A stretch of 64,000 nt of DNA. It comes from JALHNI01 sp044226365 (GTDB lineage Bacteria; Acidobacteriota; Terriglobia; Bryobacterales; Bryobacteraceae). A program made the translations under genes and the position numbers. This document shows, one piece after another, positions 1-8,600 of this stretch. Under the pieces are notes generated by a model that saw nothing but the letters and a program-made list of their open reading frames with translations, had not been told where the DNA came from and did no database searches. The stretch's first letter is position 1. Every line of letters begins with the position of its first letter. The stretch is taken from contig JBGAHE010000009.1 of assembly GCA_044226365.1 (NCBI GenBank), positions 33,372 to 97,371 on the forward strand. Direction: 5' to 3'.

Positions 1-1277
1 GCACGCCGAGCGAGCTCCGCACGCCGATTCCGTTCAGCGCGAACAACAACACTGTCGTCGATCCCAACTTTGAAACGCCCCAGACCCACATGTGGAGCCT
101 GGGCATCCAGCGCGAGATCGCGTCGGGCACGATTCTCGAGGTGAACTACATCGGCCGCCGCGCCCACAACCTGCTAGGCGGCTACAACGCCAACCAGGCC
201 AACCTCCGCTCGAACGGCTTCCTCGATGCCTTCAAGGTGGTGGCCGCGGGCGGTGAAAGCCCCCTGTTTGATGCCATCTTCCGAGCCGATAGCCGCCGCG
301 GCGCGAACGAAACCGGCGCGCAGATCGCCCGCCGTCTTTACGCTTCCAATTTTGCGCTCGGCAACGTTGGTGGCCTCGCCGCCACCCTGGCTGCGCAACC
401 GCAATCGGGCACCAACCTGACGAACGCTTCGGGCCTCGGGCCGTACTTCTTCTCGCCCTATCCGCAGTACCAGGGCGGCATGTTCGTCATCGACTCCAAC
501 GACTTCTCCACCTTCCACTCGCTGCAGACGAACCTCTCGCGGCGCTTCGCGCGCGGCGCCACCGTCTCGGCCAGCTACATCTGGTCGAAGTCGCTCGACA
601 CCCGCAGCTTCGATCCCGTCTTCACGCTGGCCAGCACCGGCAACGCGCAGTCGGCTTCCAGCACGCCGCTCGACATCAACAACCGCCGCTTGAACTATGG
701 TCTTTCGGACTTCGACCGCCGGCACCAGCTCTTCTCGAACTTTGTTTACGAGCTGCCCTTTGGCCGCGGTCAGCGCTATGGTTCCGGCTCGGGCCCCTGG
801 CTAAACCGCCTCATCGGCGGCTGGCAAGTCTCCGGGCTCTTCCGCTGGACCAGCGGTCGTCCGTTCTCGATTTACTCCGGCGCCAGCACCTTCAACAGCG
901 TCGTGCAATCCTTCGCCAACTGCAACGGCTGCACGGAGACGATGGGGAAGGTGCAGGACGAAAACGGCTTTAAGTGGTTCTTCGATCCACTGCTGCGCGG
1001 CAAGTATACGGCGCCGGCGGCGGGTGAGTTCGGCAACACGGGCCGTAATTCGGTCCGCTCGCCCTCCTTCATCAACTTCGATGCCAGCTTCGCCAAGAAG
1101 GTCGCGATCACCGAACGCTTCAATCTCGAACTGCGCGCCGATGTCAGCAACCTCACCAACACGCCGTCGTTCAACATTCCCACCACCACGCTCACCAGCA
1201 CGCTTTTTGGGCGCATTGGCGCGGACGTCACGAGTGCGGCGCGACAGATCATGCTCGGGACGAAGATCAACTTCTAG
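1..1277 (+). CDS. TonB-dependent receptor (Oar-like), C-terminal part, truncated by window edge
   Basis: The frame is already open at base 3 and runs to a TAG at 1275-1277, so the gene starts upstream of the window; the first Met in view (base 90) is internal. About 424 residues are visible. They have the composition of an outer-membrane beta-barrel: alternating aromatic/polar strands, a GRRAHN turn, 'TNLSRRFARGATVSASYIWSK', and the Oar-type end 'FGNTGRNSVRSP...FDASFAKKV..TERFNLELRADVSNLTNTPSF', closing on a C-terminal Phe (KINF), the usual barrel terminus. In this family the missing N-terminus carries a carboxypeptidase-regulatory domain and a plug. Substrate cannot be inferred. It converges on the molybdenum hydroxylase genes with an 83-nt gap. 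Confidence 0.85.
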   Translation, partial: TPSELRTPIPFSANNNTVVDPNFETPQTHMWSLGIQREIASGTILEVNYIGRRAHNLLGGYNANQANLRSNGFLDAFKVVAAGGESPLFDAIFRADSRRGANETGAQIARRLYASNFALGNVGGLAATLAAQPQSGTNLTNASGLGPYFFSPYPQYQGGMFVIDSNDFSTFHSLQTNLSRRFARGATVSASYIWSKSLDTRSFDPVFTLASTGNAQSASSTPLDINNRRLNYGLSDFDRRHQLFSNFVYELPFGRGQRYGSGSGPWLNRLIGGWQVSGLFRWTSGRPFSIYSGASTFNSVVQSFANCNGCTETMGKVQDENGFKWFFDPLLRGKYTAPAAGEFGNTGRNSVRSPSFINFDASFAKKVAITERFNLELRADVSNLTNTPSFNIPTTTLTSTLFGRIGADVTSAARQIMLGTKINF

Positions 1278-1360
1278 CCGGTCGAGTCACTCGATGAAGA
1301 ACGCGGCTCTACGGACCCGCGTTTTTTGCTCTCGACGCCGACCTACTCTGAGCGAACGGC

Positions 1361-3388
1361 TTACCCTAGCTTGAGCGGCAAAGCCCGCAGGCGCTGGCGA
1401 GTGGCGTCGTAGATCGCGTTGCCCAAGGCCGGGGCGACGGCCACAATCGGCGTCTCACCCGCGCCCGCCGACGGCAAGTCCTTGCGATCGACCAGTACCA
1501 CTTCAATCTCCGGGATGTCCTGGAAGCGCGGCACGCGATATTGCGAGAAACGTGGATTCAGGATGCGGCCATTCTCAAAGCGGATCGCCTCGAACAGCGC
1601 TCCGCCCAACCCCATGATGGTGCCGCCCACAATCTGGTTCTTTAACTGATCCGGATTCACGATCGCGCCGCACTCGAACGACTGCACGATCCGCTCGATC
1701 CGCACCTGCTGATTGACCACCGTGATCTCGACACAGGCCGATACGTAGCCCCCCTTATCGAAGCCGGCCATCATGCCGAAGCCTTGTCCCGCGCGGTCCT
1801 TCGCGCGGCCCCATCGAAAACGCTCGGTAGCCGCCTCGATCACGGCGCGCAACCGCGCGTCGCTCGCATTCTTCAGGCGGAACGCCGCGGGCTCGAGCTT
1901 CGCCGCCAACGCGAGCTCATCCATATGACTCTCGCGCGCAAAGTGATTCGCCACCGCCGCCAAGCCACGGTACGACCCCTGCCGCAAGGGCGAGTCCGCG
2001 CCATGGAACTCCGCAATCTGATTCGGCACATGGTAAGGGCTGCGCAGCGCAGCCCCGCCCGAGTTGTAGTTGTGAAACTGCCAGTCCGTAATCACCCCGT
2101 CCGGCCGGGCGCCGCTCCGCACTTCGATCACGCCCGCAGGCCGAAAGTAAGCCCAGGTGAATTCGTCCTCGCGCGTCCATTGCAGCTTCACCGGCTTGCC
2201 GGCGGCCTTGGCCAGTCGGGCCGCCTCCACGGCACACTCGCCGCTGTGCTTGCCGCCATACCCGGAACCCGTCGGCGGCACGATCACGCGGACATTCGCT
2301 TCCGGCAATCCGAACGTCTTGGCCAGTTCCGCGTGGACGCCGAACGGCACTTGTGTTCCGGTATGCACCGTCAGCCGGTCGCCTTCCCAGATAGCTACTG
2401 CCGCGCGGGGCTCCAGTGGCACGTGCGCGATGTAAGGCAGGGTGTAAGTCGCTTCGGCGCGCACTTCGCCGGCGACTGGTTGCCAGTTCGGAGGGGACTT
2501 GCGTAGGGCAGGGAACAGGTCCGCGGCGCTGATCTGCGCCGGTGCTTTCCACTCGGCCTTCACCGCCTGGGTGGCGGCTTGGAGCTTCGCCGAGTCGTCG
2601 CAAACCACGCCCAGAAACGCGCCATCCTTCACGGCCGTCACGCCGCTCATCTTCTGCGCCGCGCTCAAGTCTGCCGACACCAGGTCCGCCCGGAAAGCCG
2701 TCGGGCGCACCACGCGGCCATACAGCATGCCCGGCACCTTCAGATCCGAGGTGTACTTCTCGCGTCCCGTGACGATGGACCGCGCGTTCACCTTGCCCAA
2801 ACTCTGCCCGGCAACCTTCCACTGCGCCGGCGGCACCACGACGCTTCCGGTGATCGTCTTCGCCAACTGCCGGCCCTGGGTCAATTCGCCGAACGAAAGC
2901 GAGTCCGGCCCATGATGCACCCGCCCGCCTTCTAAACGCACTTCCGTGAGCGCCGTCTTCCAATGCTGCGACCCCAACTCGAGCAGTAAGTCGCGCGCCG
3001 CGGCCGCCGCTTTGTGCAGATGGGGCGCCATGAACGGTGTCGTACGACTGCCGAACGTCCCCATGTCGTAGGGCGTCAGCGCTGTGTCACCCAGGATCAG
3101 CGTGATCTGTCGGGGGTCCATGCTCAGTTCCTCGGCCACCGCCTGCGCGAGCGACGTCCGAATATTCTGCCCCACTTCGGCCTTACCCGAATACACCGTC
3201 ACCGCACCAGATTGGGCAATGTGCAGCCAAGCGCCCAGGTGGGTCGGCTGATCCCGCTGCTGCGCGTCCAACTCAAGGAGGATCACCAGCCCGCCGCCCA
3301 GCACCTTCAGAAAGTCGCGGCGATGCGGCGCGAAGTCGTAAGTCGGCGCCGCTTGTAACTCGTAGCGTTCGACGTCGATCTTAGGCAT
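1361..3388 (-). CDS. Molybdenum hydroxylase large subunit (IorB-type, xanthine dehydrogenase family)
   Basis: 675 residues. The protein has a twin-arginine motif at residues 23-28 (RRDFLK) followed by a hydrophobic stretch, so Tat export or membrane anchoring is likely, as in isoquinoline 1-oxidoreductase-type enzymes. Molybdopterin-domain signatures are present: 'GTFGSRTT', 'PPTGSGYGGKHSGECAVEAA', 'QGSYRGLAAVANHFARES' and, near the C-terminus, 'GAGETPIVAVAPALGNAI', whose Glu matches the catalytic glutamate of the family. Members hydroxylate N-heterocycles or oxidise aldehydes with a Mo-cofactor and pass electrons to a [2Fe-2S] subunit. Its start overlaps the 3' end of the Fe-S subunit gene by 8 nt, which indicates translational coupling. 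The substrate is unknown, and no FAD subunit or dedicated cytochrome gene lies beside it. Confidence 0.88.
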   Translation of the reverse strand: MPKIDVERYELQAAPTYDFAPHRRDFLKVLGGGLVILLELDAQQRDQPTHLGAWLHIAQSGAVTVYSGKAEVGQNIRTSLAQAVAEELSMDPRQITLILGDTALTPYDMGTFGSRTTPFMAPHLHKAAAAARDLLLELGSQHWKTALTEVRLEGGRVHHGPDSLSFGELTQGRQLAKTITGSVVVPPAQWKVAGQSLGKVNARSIVTGREKYTSDLKVPGMLYGRVVRPTAFRADLVSADLSAAQKMSGVTAVKDGAFLGVVCDDSAKLQAATQAVKAEWKAPAQISAADLFPALRKSPPNWQPVAGEVRAEATYTLPYIAHVPLEPRAAVAIWEGDRLTVHTGTQVPFGVHAELAKTFGLPEANVRVIVPPTGSGYGGKHSGECAVEAARLAKAAGKPVKLQWTREDEFTWAYFRPAGVIEVRSGARPDGVITDWQFHNYNSGGAALRSPYHVPNQIAEFHGADSPLRQGSYRGLAAVANHFARESHMDELALAAKLEPAAFRLKNASDARLRAVIEAATERFRWGRAKDRAGQGFGMMAGFDKGGYVSACVEITVVNQQVRIERIVQSFECGAIVNPDQLKNQIVGGTIMGLGGALFEAIRFENGRILNPRFSQYRVPRFQDIPEIEVVLVDRKDLPSAGAGETPIVAVAPALGNAIYDATRQRLRALPLKLG

Positions 3389-3833
3389 GTTTAGCCGCCA
3401 TTCTCACGGCGTCCACAATCCGCGGATACGTCCCACAACGGCAGACGTTCCCCTGCAGCCCGGCCTTCACCTGCGGCACCGTCGGGTTGGGTGTCTTCTT
3501 CAACAAACTCACCGAGCTCATGATCATGCCCGCCGTGCAATAGCCGCACTGCAAGGCATCGCAGGCGACAAACGCCTCCTGCACCGGATGCAACTTGCCG
3601 TTCTGCTCCAGTCCCTCGATCGTCGTAATCGCCTTGCCTTGCGCGGCGGAAACAGGCGTCAGGCAACTGCGCACGGCCACGCCGTCCAGCAGCACCGTGC
3701 AAGCGCCGCACTGGCCTTCACCGCAGCCATATTTGGCTCCGGTAAGGTCGAGTTCGTCGCGGAGAACATGCAGCAGCGGGCGCGAGGCCTCACTACGGAC
3801 GGACTGGCGGACGCCATTGACGAGGAGGTCCAT
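3381..3833 (-). CDS. Molybdenum hydroxylase small subunit, [2Fe-2S] (IorA-type)
   Basis: 150 residues, the usual length for CoxS/IorA small subunits. The first half has the plant-ferredoxin-type cluster site 'YGCGEGQCGACTVLLDG'. The second half has the four-helix [2Fe-2S] domain 'QCGYCTAGMIMS...GNVCRCGTYPRI', so both clusters are present. It transfers electrons from the Mo-cofactor of the large subunit, which lies immediately downstream with an 8-nt overlap. There is no signal peptide; in this family the folded complex is exported through the Tat signal of the large subunit. Confidence 0.93.
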   Translation of the reverse strand: MDLLVNGVRQSVRSEASRPLLHVLRDELDLTGAKYGCGEGQCGACTVLLDGVAVRSCLTPVSAAQGKAITTIEGLEQNGKLHPVQEAFVACDALQCGYCTAGMIMSSVSLLKKTPNPTVPQVKAGLQGNVCRCGTYPRIVDAVRMAAKHA

Positions 3834-3852
3834 GGCCGTATTCTAGCGCCCG

Positions 3853-4041
3853 CTAGGGACGAGGAGACGGGCTGAGCACCGTGGCGGCCCAATCGAACCG
3901 GCCTGCGGGCAGCTTGGGAAGCTCTTTCGGACCCGGCAGGCCCAGCCCGGCCAGGATCCGCGCCTGCAGCAGCCACGTCACCGCGTCCGGTTCGGCCAGA
4001 CCGCGCGCGACCACCGCACAAAGGCCGAATAGGTACCGCAT
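3853..4041 (-). CDS. Small hypothetical protein upstream of the molybdenum hydroxylase genes
   Basis: A 62-codon frame, MRYLFGLCAVVARGLAEPDA..., ends 19 nt before the Fe-S subunit start and reads the same way, so it could be the first gene of that operon. The first ~16 residues are hydrophobic and could be a weak signal sequence; the rest is Pro/Leu-rich and matches no family I recognise. No clear ribosome-binding site is seen. It may be a chance frame or a degraded remnant. Confidence 0.3.
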   Translation of the reverse strand: MRYLFGLCAVVARGLAEPDAVTWLLQARILAGLGLPGPKELPKLPAGRFDWAATVLSPSPRP

Positions 4042-4124
4042 TGGCTCTAGAGTAACCTGAAAGTTGGTCGTGACGTGAGGCTTTGTTTGTGCCGCGTAGG
4101 TACTGAATAAGCACCTGGTACTTT

Positions 4125-5534
4125 CTATTGACCAGTGAGTGCGCTCAGAAAGGCTACTAACTGCGCCGCCTGCCGATCGCTGATCTCAAGCGGGCGTAAT
4201 TCAGAGGCCTTGGGTGGATGCCGGTAATGCTCGATCACCGCTGGCAGCGTCTCTCTCGAGCCGTCGTGAAAGTACGGGGCAGTCACCGCGACGTTGCGCA
4301 GCGAGGGGACTTTGTAAGCACCCGTCAATAACCCGTCGTGGTCGTCCGCCCGCGCATGGTCCAGCGCGGCGCACGCGGTCGGCTGGTCACTGTAACGGCT
4401 GCGGCAGTTAAACCGATCATAGGGCAGGGCGGCAATGCCCATGGCTCGCCCAAAGTCCGGCTGTTCACCATCGAGCTTCGCCGTGCCGATGTTATGAAAG
4501 CCCTGATTGGTCAACAGCGGACCGTTATGACATTGCGTGCAACGCGCTTCCGGACTGAGGAATAGCTTCAAACCAGCCATCTCGTCGCCGGTAAGTGCCT
4601 CGCTGGCCCGCCCAGCATCGAGATCTTCGATGTAACGATCCAGGCGCGAGGCTTTCGGTTGCAGAGTCCTCTCATAAGCCGCCAGGAACTTACCGGTATC
4701 GGCAAACAGACGGTCTACGTCGGTTTCCGCCGCCTTCGCCCCCGTCACTCGCTCGTAGGACTGCCGATAAGTCCCTCGCAGTAGCTCGGCCACCGCTTGC
4801 CGTGACCCGCCCATCTCCACCGGCGACTCAATCGGCGACAGCGCTTGCGACCAAAGACTATCGCGCCGTCCGTCCCAGAAGAACCACAGCGCGTCGCTCA
4901 CGCCCAGCAGTCCGGGCGTGTTGCGAGTCGCCCCCGGCCGTGAGAACCGCTTCTGATCGGCAAAGGCGAACTCCGGCTGATGGCAGGTGGCGCAAGACAC
5001 CTTGCGGTCGCCGCTCAGGCGGACATCAAAGAAGAGTTCCTTTCCGAGCGCGGCCGCTTCCGGGCGATCCGCCCAGCGATTGGTAGCGTCCACGCGAATC
5101 GCACCACGCGCGCCCAGCCACAAGCTTCGCAATTCGTTCGACGTGTATCTCACTTCGAACGGCACCAATACGGTGTAACTGCCCGTGGGGTCCTCGTACC
5201 GCACCCGCAGAGTCCATGCGCCGGACATCTGAAAGCGGACACCCTCCACCTCGAAGACTCTGCCCTCGCGCGAACCCGGCTGGCTCGCCGGGTACAGACG
5301 CGGCTGGTCCGCGAGGCCATGCCCGTGCACCGGCATCGACGCATCGAAATGCACCGCCTTCACCGGTGGGCCCGGTGGCAGCGTCAGCGTCCAGCGGTGA
5401 AAGCGGCCGAGCTCAATCCCGCTGGCGGACGTCTCGAGCGCCACCTGCGGACCCGTCTCCGGATCACTCTTCAGCACCACCGCCGCCGAAAGCGCCAGCG
5501 CCCACCACAGTCCGAATGTCATCTGCTTGACCAT
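4125..5534 (-). CDS. Di-heme cytochrome c peroxidase (MauG/CcpA class) with N-terminal YtkA-like domain
   Basis: 469 residues. A hydrophobic N-terminus (about 5-21) suggests a signal or anchor. Residues ~30-130 resemble the YtkA/FixH-like beta domain ('ASMPVHGHGLADQPR', 'GVRFQMSGAWTLRVRYED'), a fold associated with copper or heme-protein periplasmic partners. Residues ~150-469 form the di-heme peroxidase: first heme site CATCH at 181-185, second CTQCH at 332-336, followed by the family signature 'KVPSLRNVAVTAPYFHDGS' at ~408-425. Such proteins reduce H2O2 or carry out long-range oxidation of a partner protein (MauG). The gene is divergent from the galactose-oxidase/peroxidase fusion, 107 nt apart, which suggests shared regulation and related chemistry. 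The YtkA-peroxidase fusion is known in the family; the partner is unknown. Confidence 0.88.
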   Translation of the reverse strand: MVKQMTFGLWWALALSAAVVLKSDPETGPQVALETSASGIELGRFHRWTLTLPPGPPVKAVHFDASMPVHGHGLADQPRLYPASQPGSREGRVFEVEGVRFQMSGAWTLRVRYEDPTGSYTVLVPFEVRYTSNELRSLWLGARGAIRVDATNRWADRPEAAALGKELFFDVRLSGDRKVSCATCHQPEFAFADQKRFSRPGATRNTPGLLGVSDALWFFWDGRRDSLWSQALSPIESPVEMGGSRQAVAELLRGTYRQSYERVTGAKAAETDVDRLFADTGKFLAAYERTLQPKASRLDRYIEDLDAGRASEALTGDEMAGLKLFLSPEARCTQCHNGPLLTNQGFHNIGTAKLDGEQPDFGRAMGIAALPYDRFNCRSRYSDQPTACAALDHARADDHDGLLTGAYKVPSLRNVAVTAPYFHDGSRETLPAVIEHYRHPPKASELRPLEISDRQAAQLVAFLSALTGQ

Positions 5535-5641
5535 TTTGTAGTGAAATCGGTCACTCGATAGTACTATTGGGCCTCAGATCACCTGAACATGAGTACTGGA
5601 CCCTTGCCTCATGGGGTGCAGAACTTTACACTCGTTAAACC
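5535..5641. promoter_or_regulatory. Divergent intergenic region with short palindromes
   Basis: This 107-nt region separates the divergent di-heme peroxidase and galactose-oxidase fusion genes and must hold both promoters. It contains a perfect 10-bp palindrome ATAGTACTAT at 5558-5567 and an inverted GTGA/TCAC pair at 5541-5554. No convincing -35/-10 pair stands out. The palindromes are plausible operators, but at this size they could arise by chance. Confidence 0.3.
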
Positions 5642-8600
5642 ATGCGAGCTCGCGGCCGGTTGTGGTCGATTCTCATTCCAGCGATTGCCCTCACGCTGAT
5701 TCCCAATTTCATTAGCGCCCAATCCACGGTGGCCACCCAGGGTCGGTGGACGAATGTCATCCAAACCTCGGTCAATCCCGTGGGGGCCGCCGCTCTTCCC
5801 GATGGCAAGGTCCTCATCTGGTCCGCCTACGACCGCTACTCGTTCGCCCAGAACGCGGCCGCTCAAACCTGGACTGGTCTTTTCGACCCCGCCACCGGCC
5901 TCGTCACCGAGCAGTTAGTCACCAACACCGCTCACGACATGTTCTGTCCCGGCACGTCCTTTTTGCCCGATGGACGCCTGTTGGTCACCGGCGGCGACAC
6001 CGCCGCGCGCACCTCTATTTATAATCCCGGCACCGCCAGTTGGACCGCCGGTAGCACCATGAACGTTCCCCGCGGTTATCAGGGGCAGGTGACCATCGAC
6101 GACGGTCGCGCCTTCGTTCTGGGCGGATCCTGGTCTGGCGGCTCACTCGGGAAGAACGGGGAGACCTGGGCCAACAACTTGTGGACTTACCTCGCGAACG
6201 CCCTGGCCAGCGTTACGCTCGGCCCCGACCCCGGCGGCCCCGCCACCGCTGATCGACATCCGTGGCTCTTCTCCATTGGCGCCGGCAAGGTGGTGCACGT
6301 GGGACCGTCGGTCGCCATGAACCTCTATGAGCTGAATGCCGGCGGCCGCACCACTTCGCTGGGCAATCGCGCCGACGACCAGTTCAGCCAGAACGGCACC
6401 GCGCTGATGTACGACATCGGCAAGATCCTCAAAGCGGGCGGCGCGGCCGCTTACGATAGCGCCACGGCGACGGCCGGCTGCTACATCGTCAATGTCAATA
6501 ATGGCGTTAGCGTCACCAAGACGGGCTCGCTCAAGCGCGCCCGCGGCATGCACAATGCGGTTGTGCTGCCCAACGGCGAAGTCCTGGTGATTGGCGGCAT
6601 GCCCGTCCCCGTGCCGTTCTCGGACACCAATTCGATCCTCGTGCCCGAGATCTGGAATCCCACCACCGGTACCTGGCGCGATGTCGCCCCCATCTCCGTA
6701 CCGCGTAACTACCACTCGACGGCGTTGTTACTCCCCGACGGCCGGGTCTTCTCCGGCGGCGGCGGCTTATGCGGCGCCGGCTGCGGCGCCAATCACTCCG
6801 ACGTTCAGATTTATAGCCCGCCTTACTTATTCAAGTCGGATGGCACCGACGCGGTCCGCCCGACGATCCAGTCGGCCCCTGCCGTTGCCTATCACGGAGC
6901 CACGATGGACGTCATCACCAACGGCGGCACCCAGTTTGTTCTGATTCGCTACTCCGCGGTGACGCACTCGGTGAATAATGACCAACGCCGCATCCCGCTG
7001 ACGGGTACCTTACTCAGCGCCGGCGCCTATCGCTTGAACATTCCCGACGCCGGCGTCCTCACCCCGGGTAACTACATGCTCTTCACGCTGGACGCCGCCG
7101 GCGTGCCGAGCCTCGCGCGCACCATAAACGTTCAGCCTCCGGTGCGGCCGCAAATCAGTCTCACGGCACCCACCAGCGGTCAGACCTTCCAGGCGCCCGC
7201 GAACATCGCCATCAATGCCGCCGTCACTGATCCGTCGAGCACCGTCCTGCGCGTGGAGTTTTATGCCGGACAAACGAAGTTAGGCGAAGACTCAAGCGCG
7301 CCCTATAACTTCACGTGGACCAACGCCACCGCCGGATCCTATACCGTCACCGCCACGGTGATCGATAGCACCGGCTACACCGTCTCCGCGAGCGCGCCGA
7401 TTTCCGTTGCTGCCACGCCCGTAAACCGCCCGCCCGTCGTCTCTTTGACGGCTCCCGCATCCGGCTCCACCTTCCTCGCGCCGGCCAGCATCGTGATTGC
7501 CGCCACCGCTTCGGACCCCGATGGCAATCTCGCCAAAGTGGAGTACTTTCAGGGCACCGTCAAGCTGGATGAAGATGCTGTCGCGCCGTTCTCTTATAAC
7601 TGGAACAACGTCCTCGCCGGCAGCTATCAGATCCGCGCTGTCGCCACCGACCTTGCCGGACTCACCGCTACCGCCACGGTCAACATCACGGTCAACGCCG
7701 TGGCCGGTCGCCCGCCCGCTGTTCTCCAGTCGCTCAAAGGACTGGCCGTTCCTGAGCCCGCTGCTTTGTCGTCGTTCGTCACTAATCGTGCCGCGGCCAT
7801 CGCGCTGGGCAAGGCTCTCTTCTGGGACGTTCAGGTCTCGAGCGATAATCGCACCGCTTGCGCCAGTTGCCACTTCCAGGCCGGCGCGGACGTTCGCTCG
7901 CGCGGTCAAAGCAATCCGGGGATGAACCGCGTGGGAGTTGGCGCCTTTAGCTTCACCGGCACCCGCTCGGGCGCCGCCGCCTCAGGGCCGGACTATCGTA
8001 TGAATGCCGCTGACTTTCCGCAGTACGAGCTCAGCGGCCCTGGCGACCCGAACTCGGCGGTGGTCTTCTCCACCACCGATGTGATGGGCTCGCAAGGCGT
8101 CGCTCGCGCTACGTTCAGCGCGCCCGGCACGGCTCCCGCTCCCGACGTCTGCGCCGTCTCTCCGGACCCGGCGTTCGGCACGTTCCGCCAAACCACGGCC
8201 CGCAACGCGCCCACGGTCATCAACGCTGTCTTCAACCTGCGCAACCTCTACGACGGCAGCGCCAACCACTTCTTCAACGGCGTCGACAAGTTCGGCAAGC
8301 GCAACACGCAAGCCGTCATCTACCGCGGCGCTTCCGCCACGCCCCAAGCCATTGCGCTCGAGAACTCCTCGCTTGCGTCTCAAGCCCTCTCGGTCCCGGT
8401 GAACCCGCAGGAGATGTCCTGCGCCGGCCGCACGTGGCCGCAGATTGGCCGCCGCCTGCTCTCCGCCGTGCCGCTCGTCGCGCAAGGCGTGTCCGCTACC
8501 GATAGTGCCCTCGCTCCTTACCGTGCCACCAACGGCCGCGGACTCCGCAACACCTACGCCGACCTCGTCCAAGCCGCCTTCGCCACGGACCTCTGGAGCG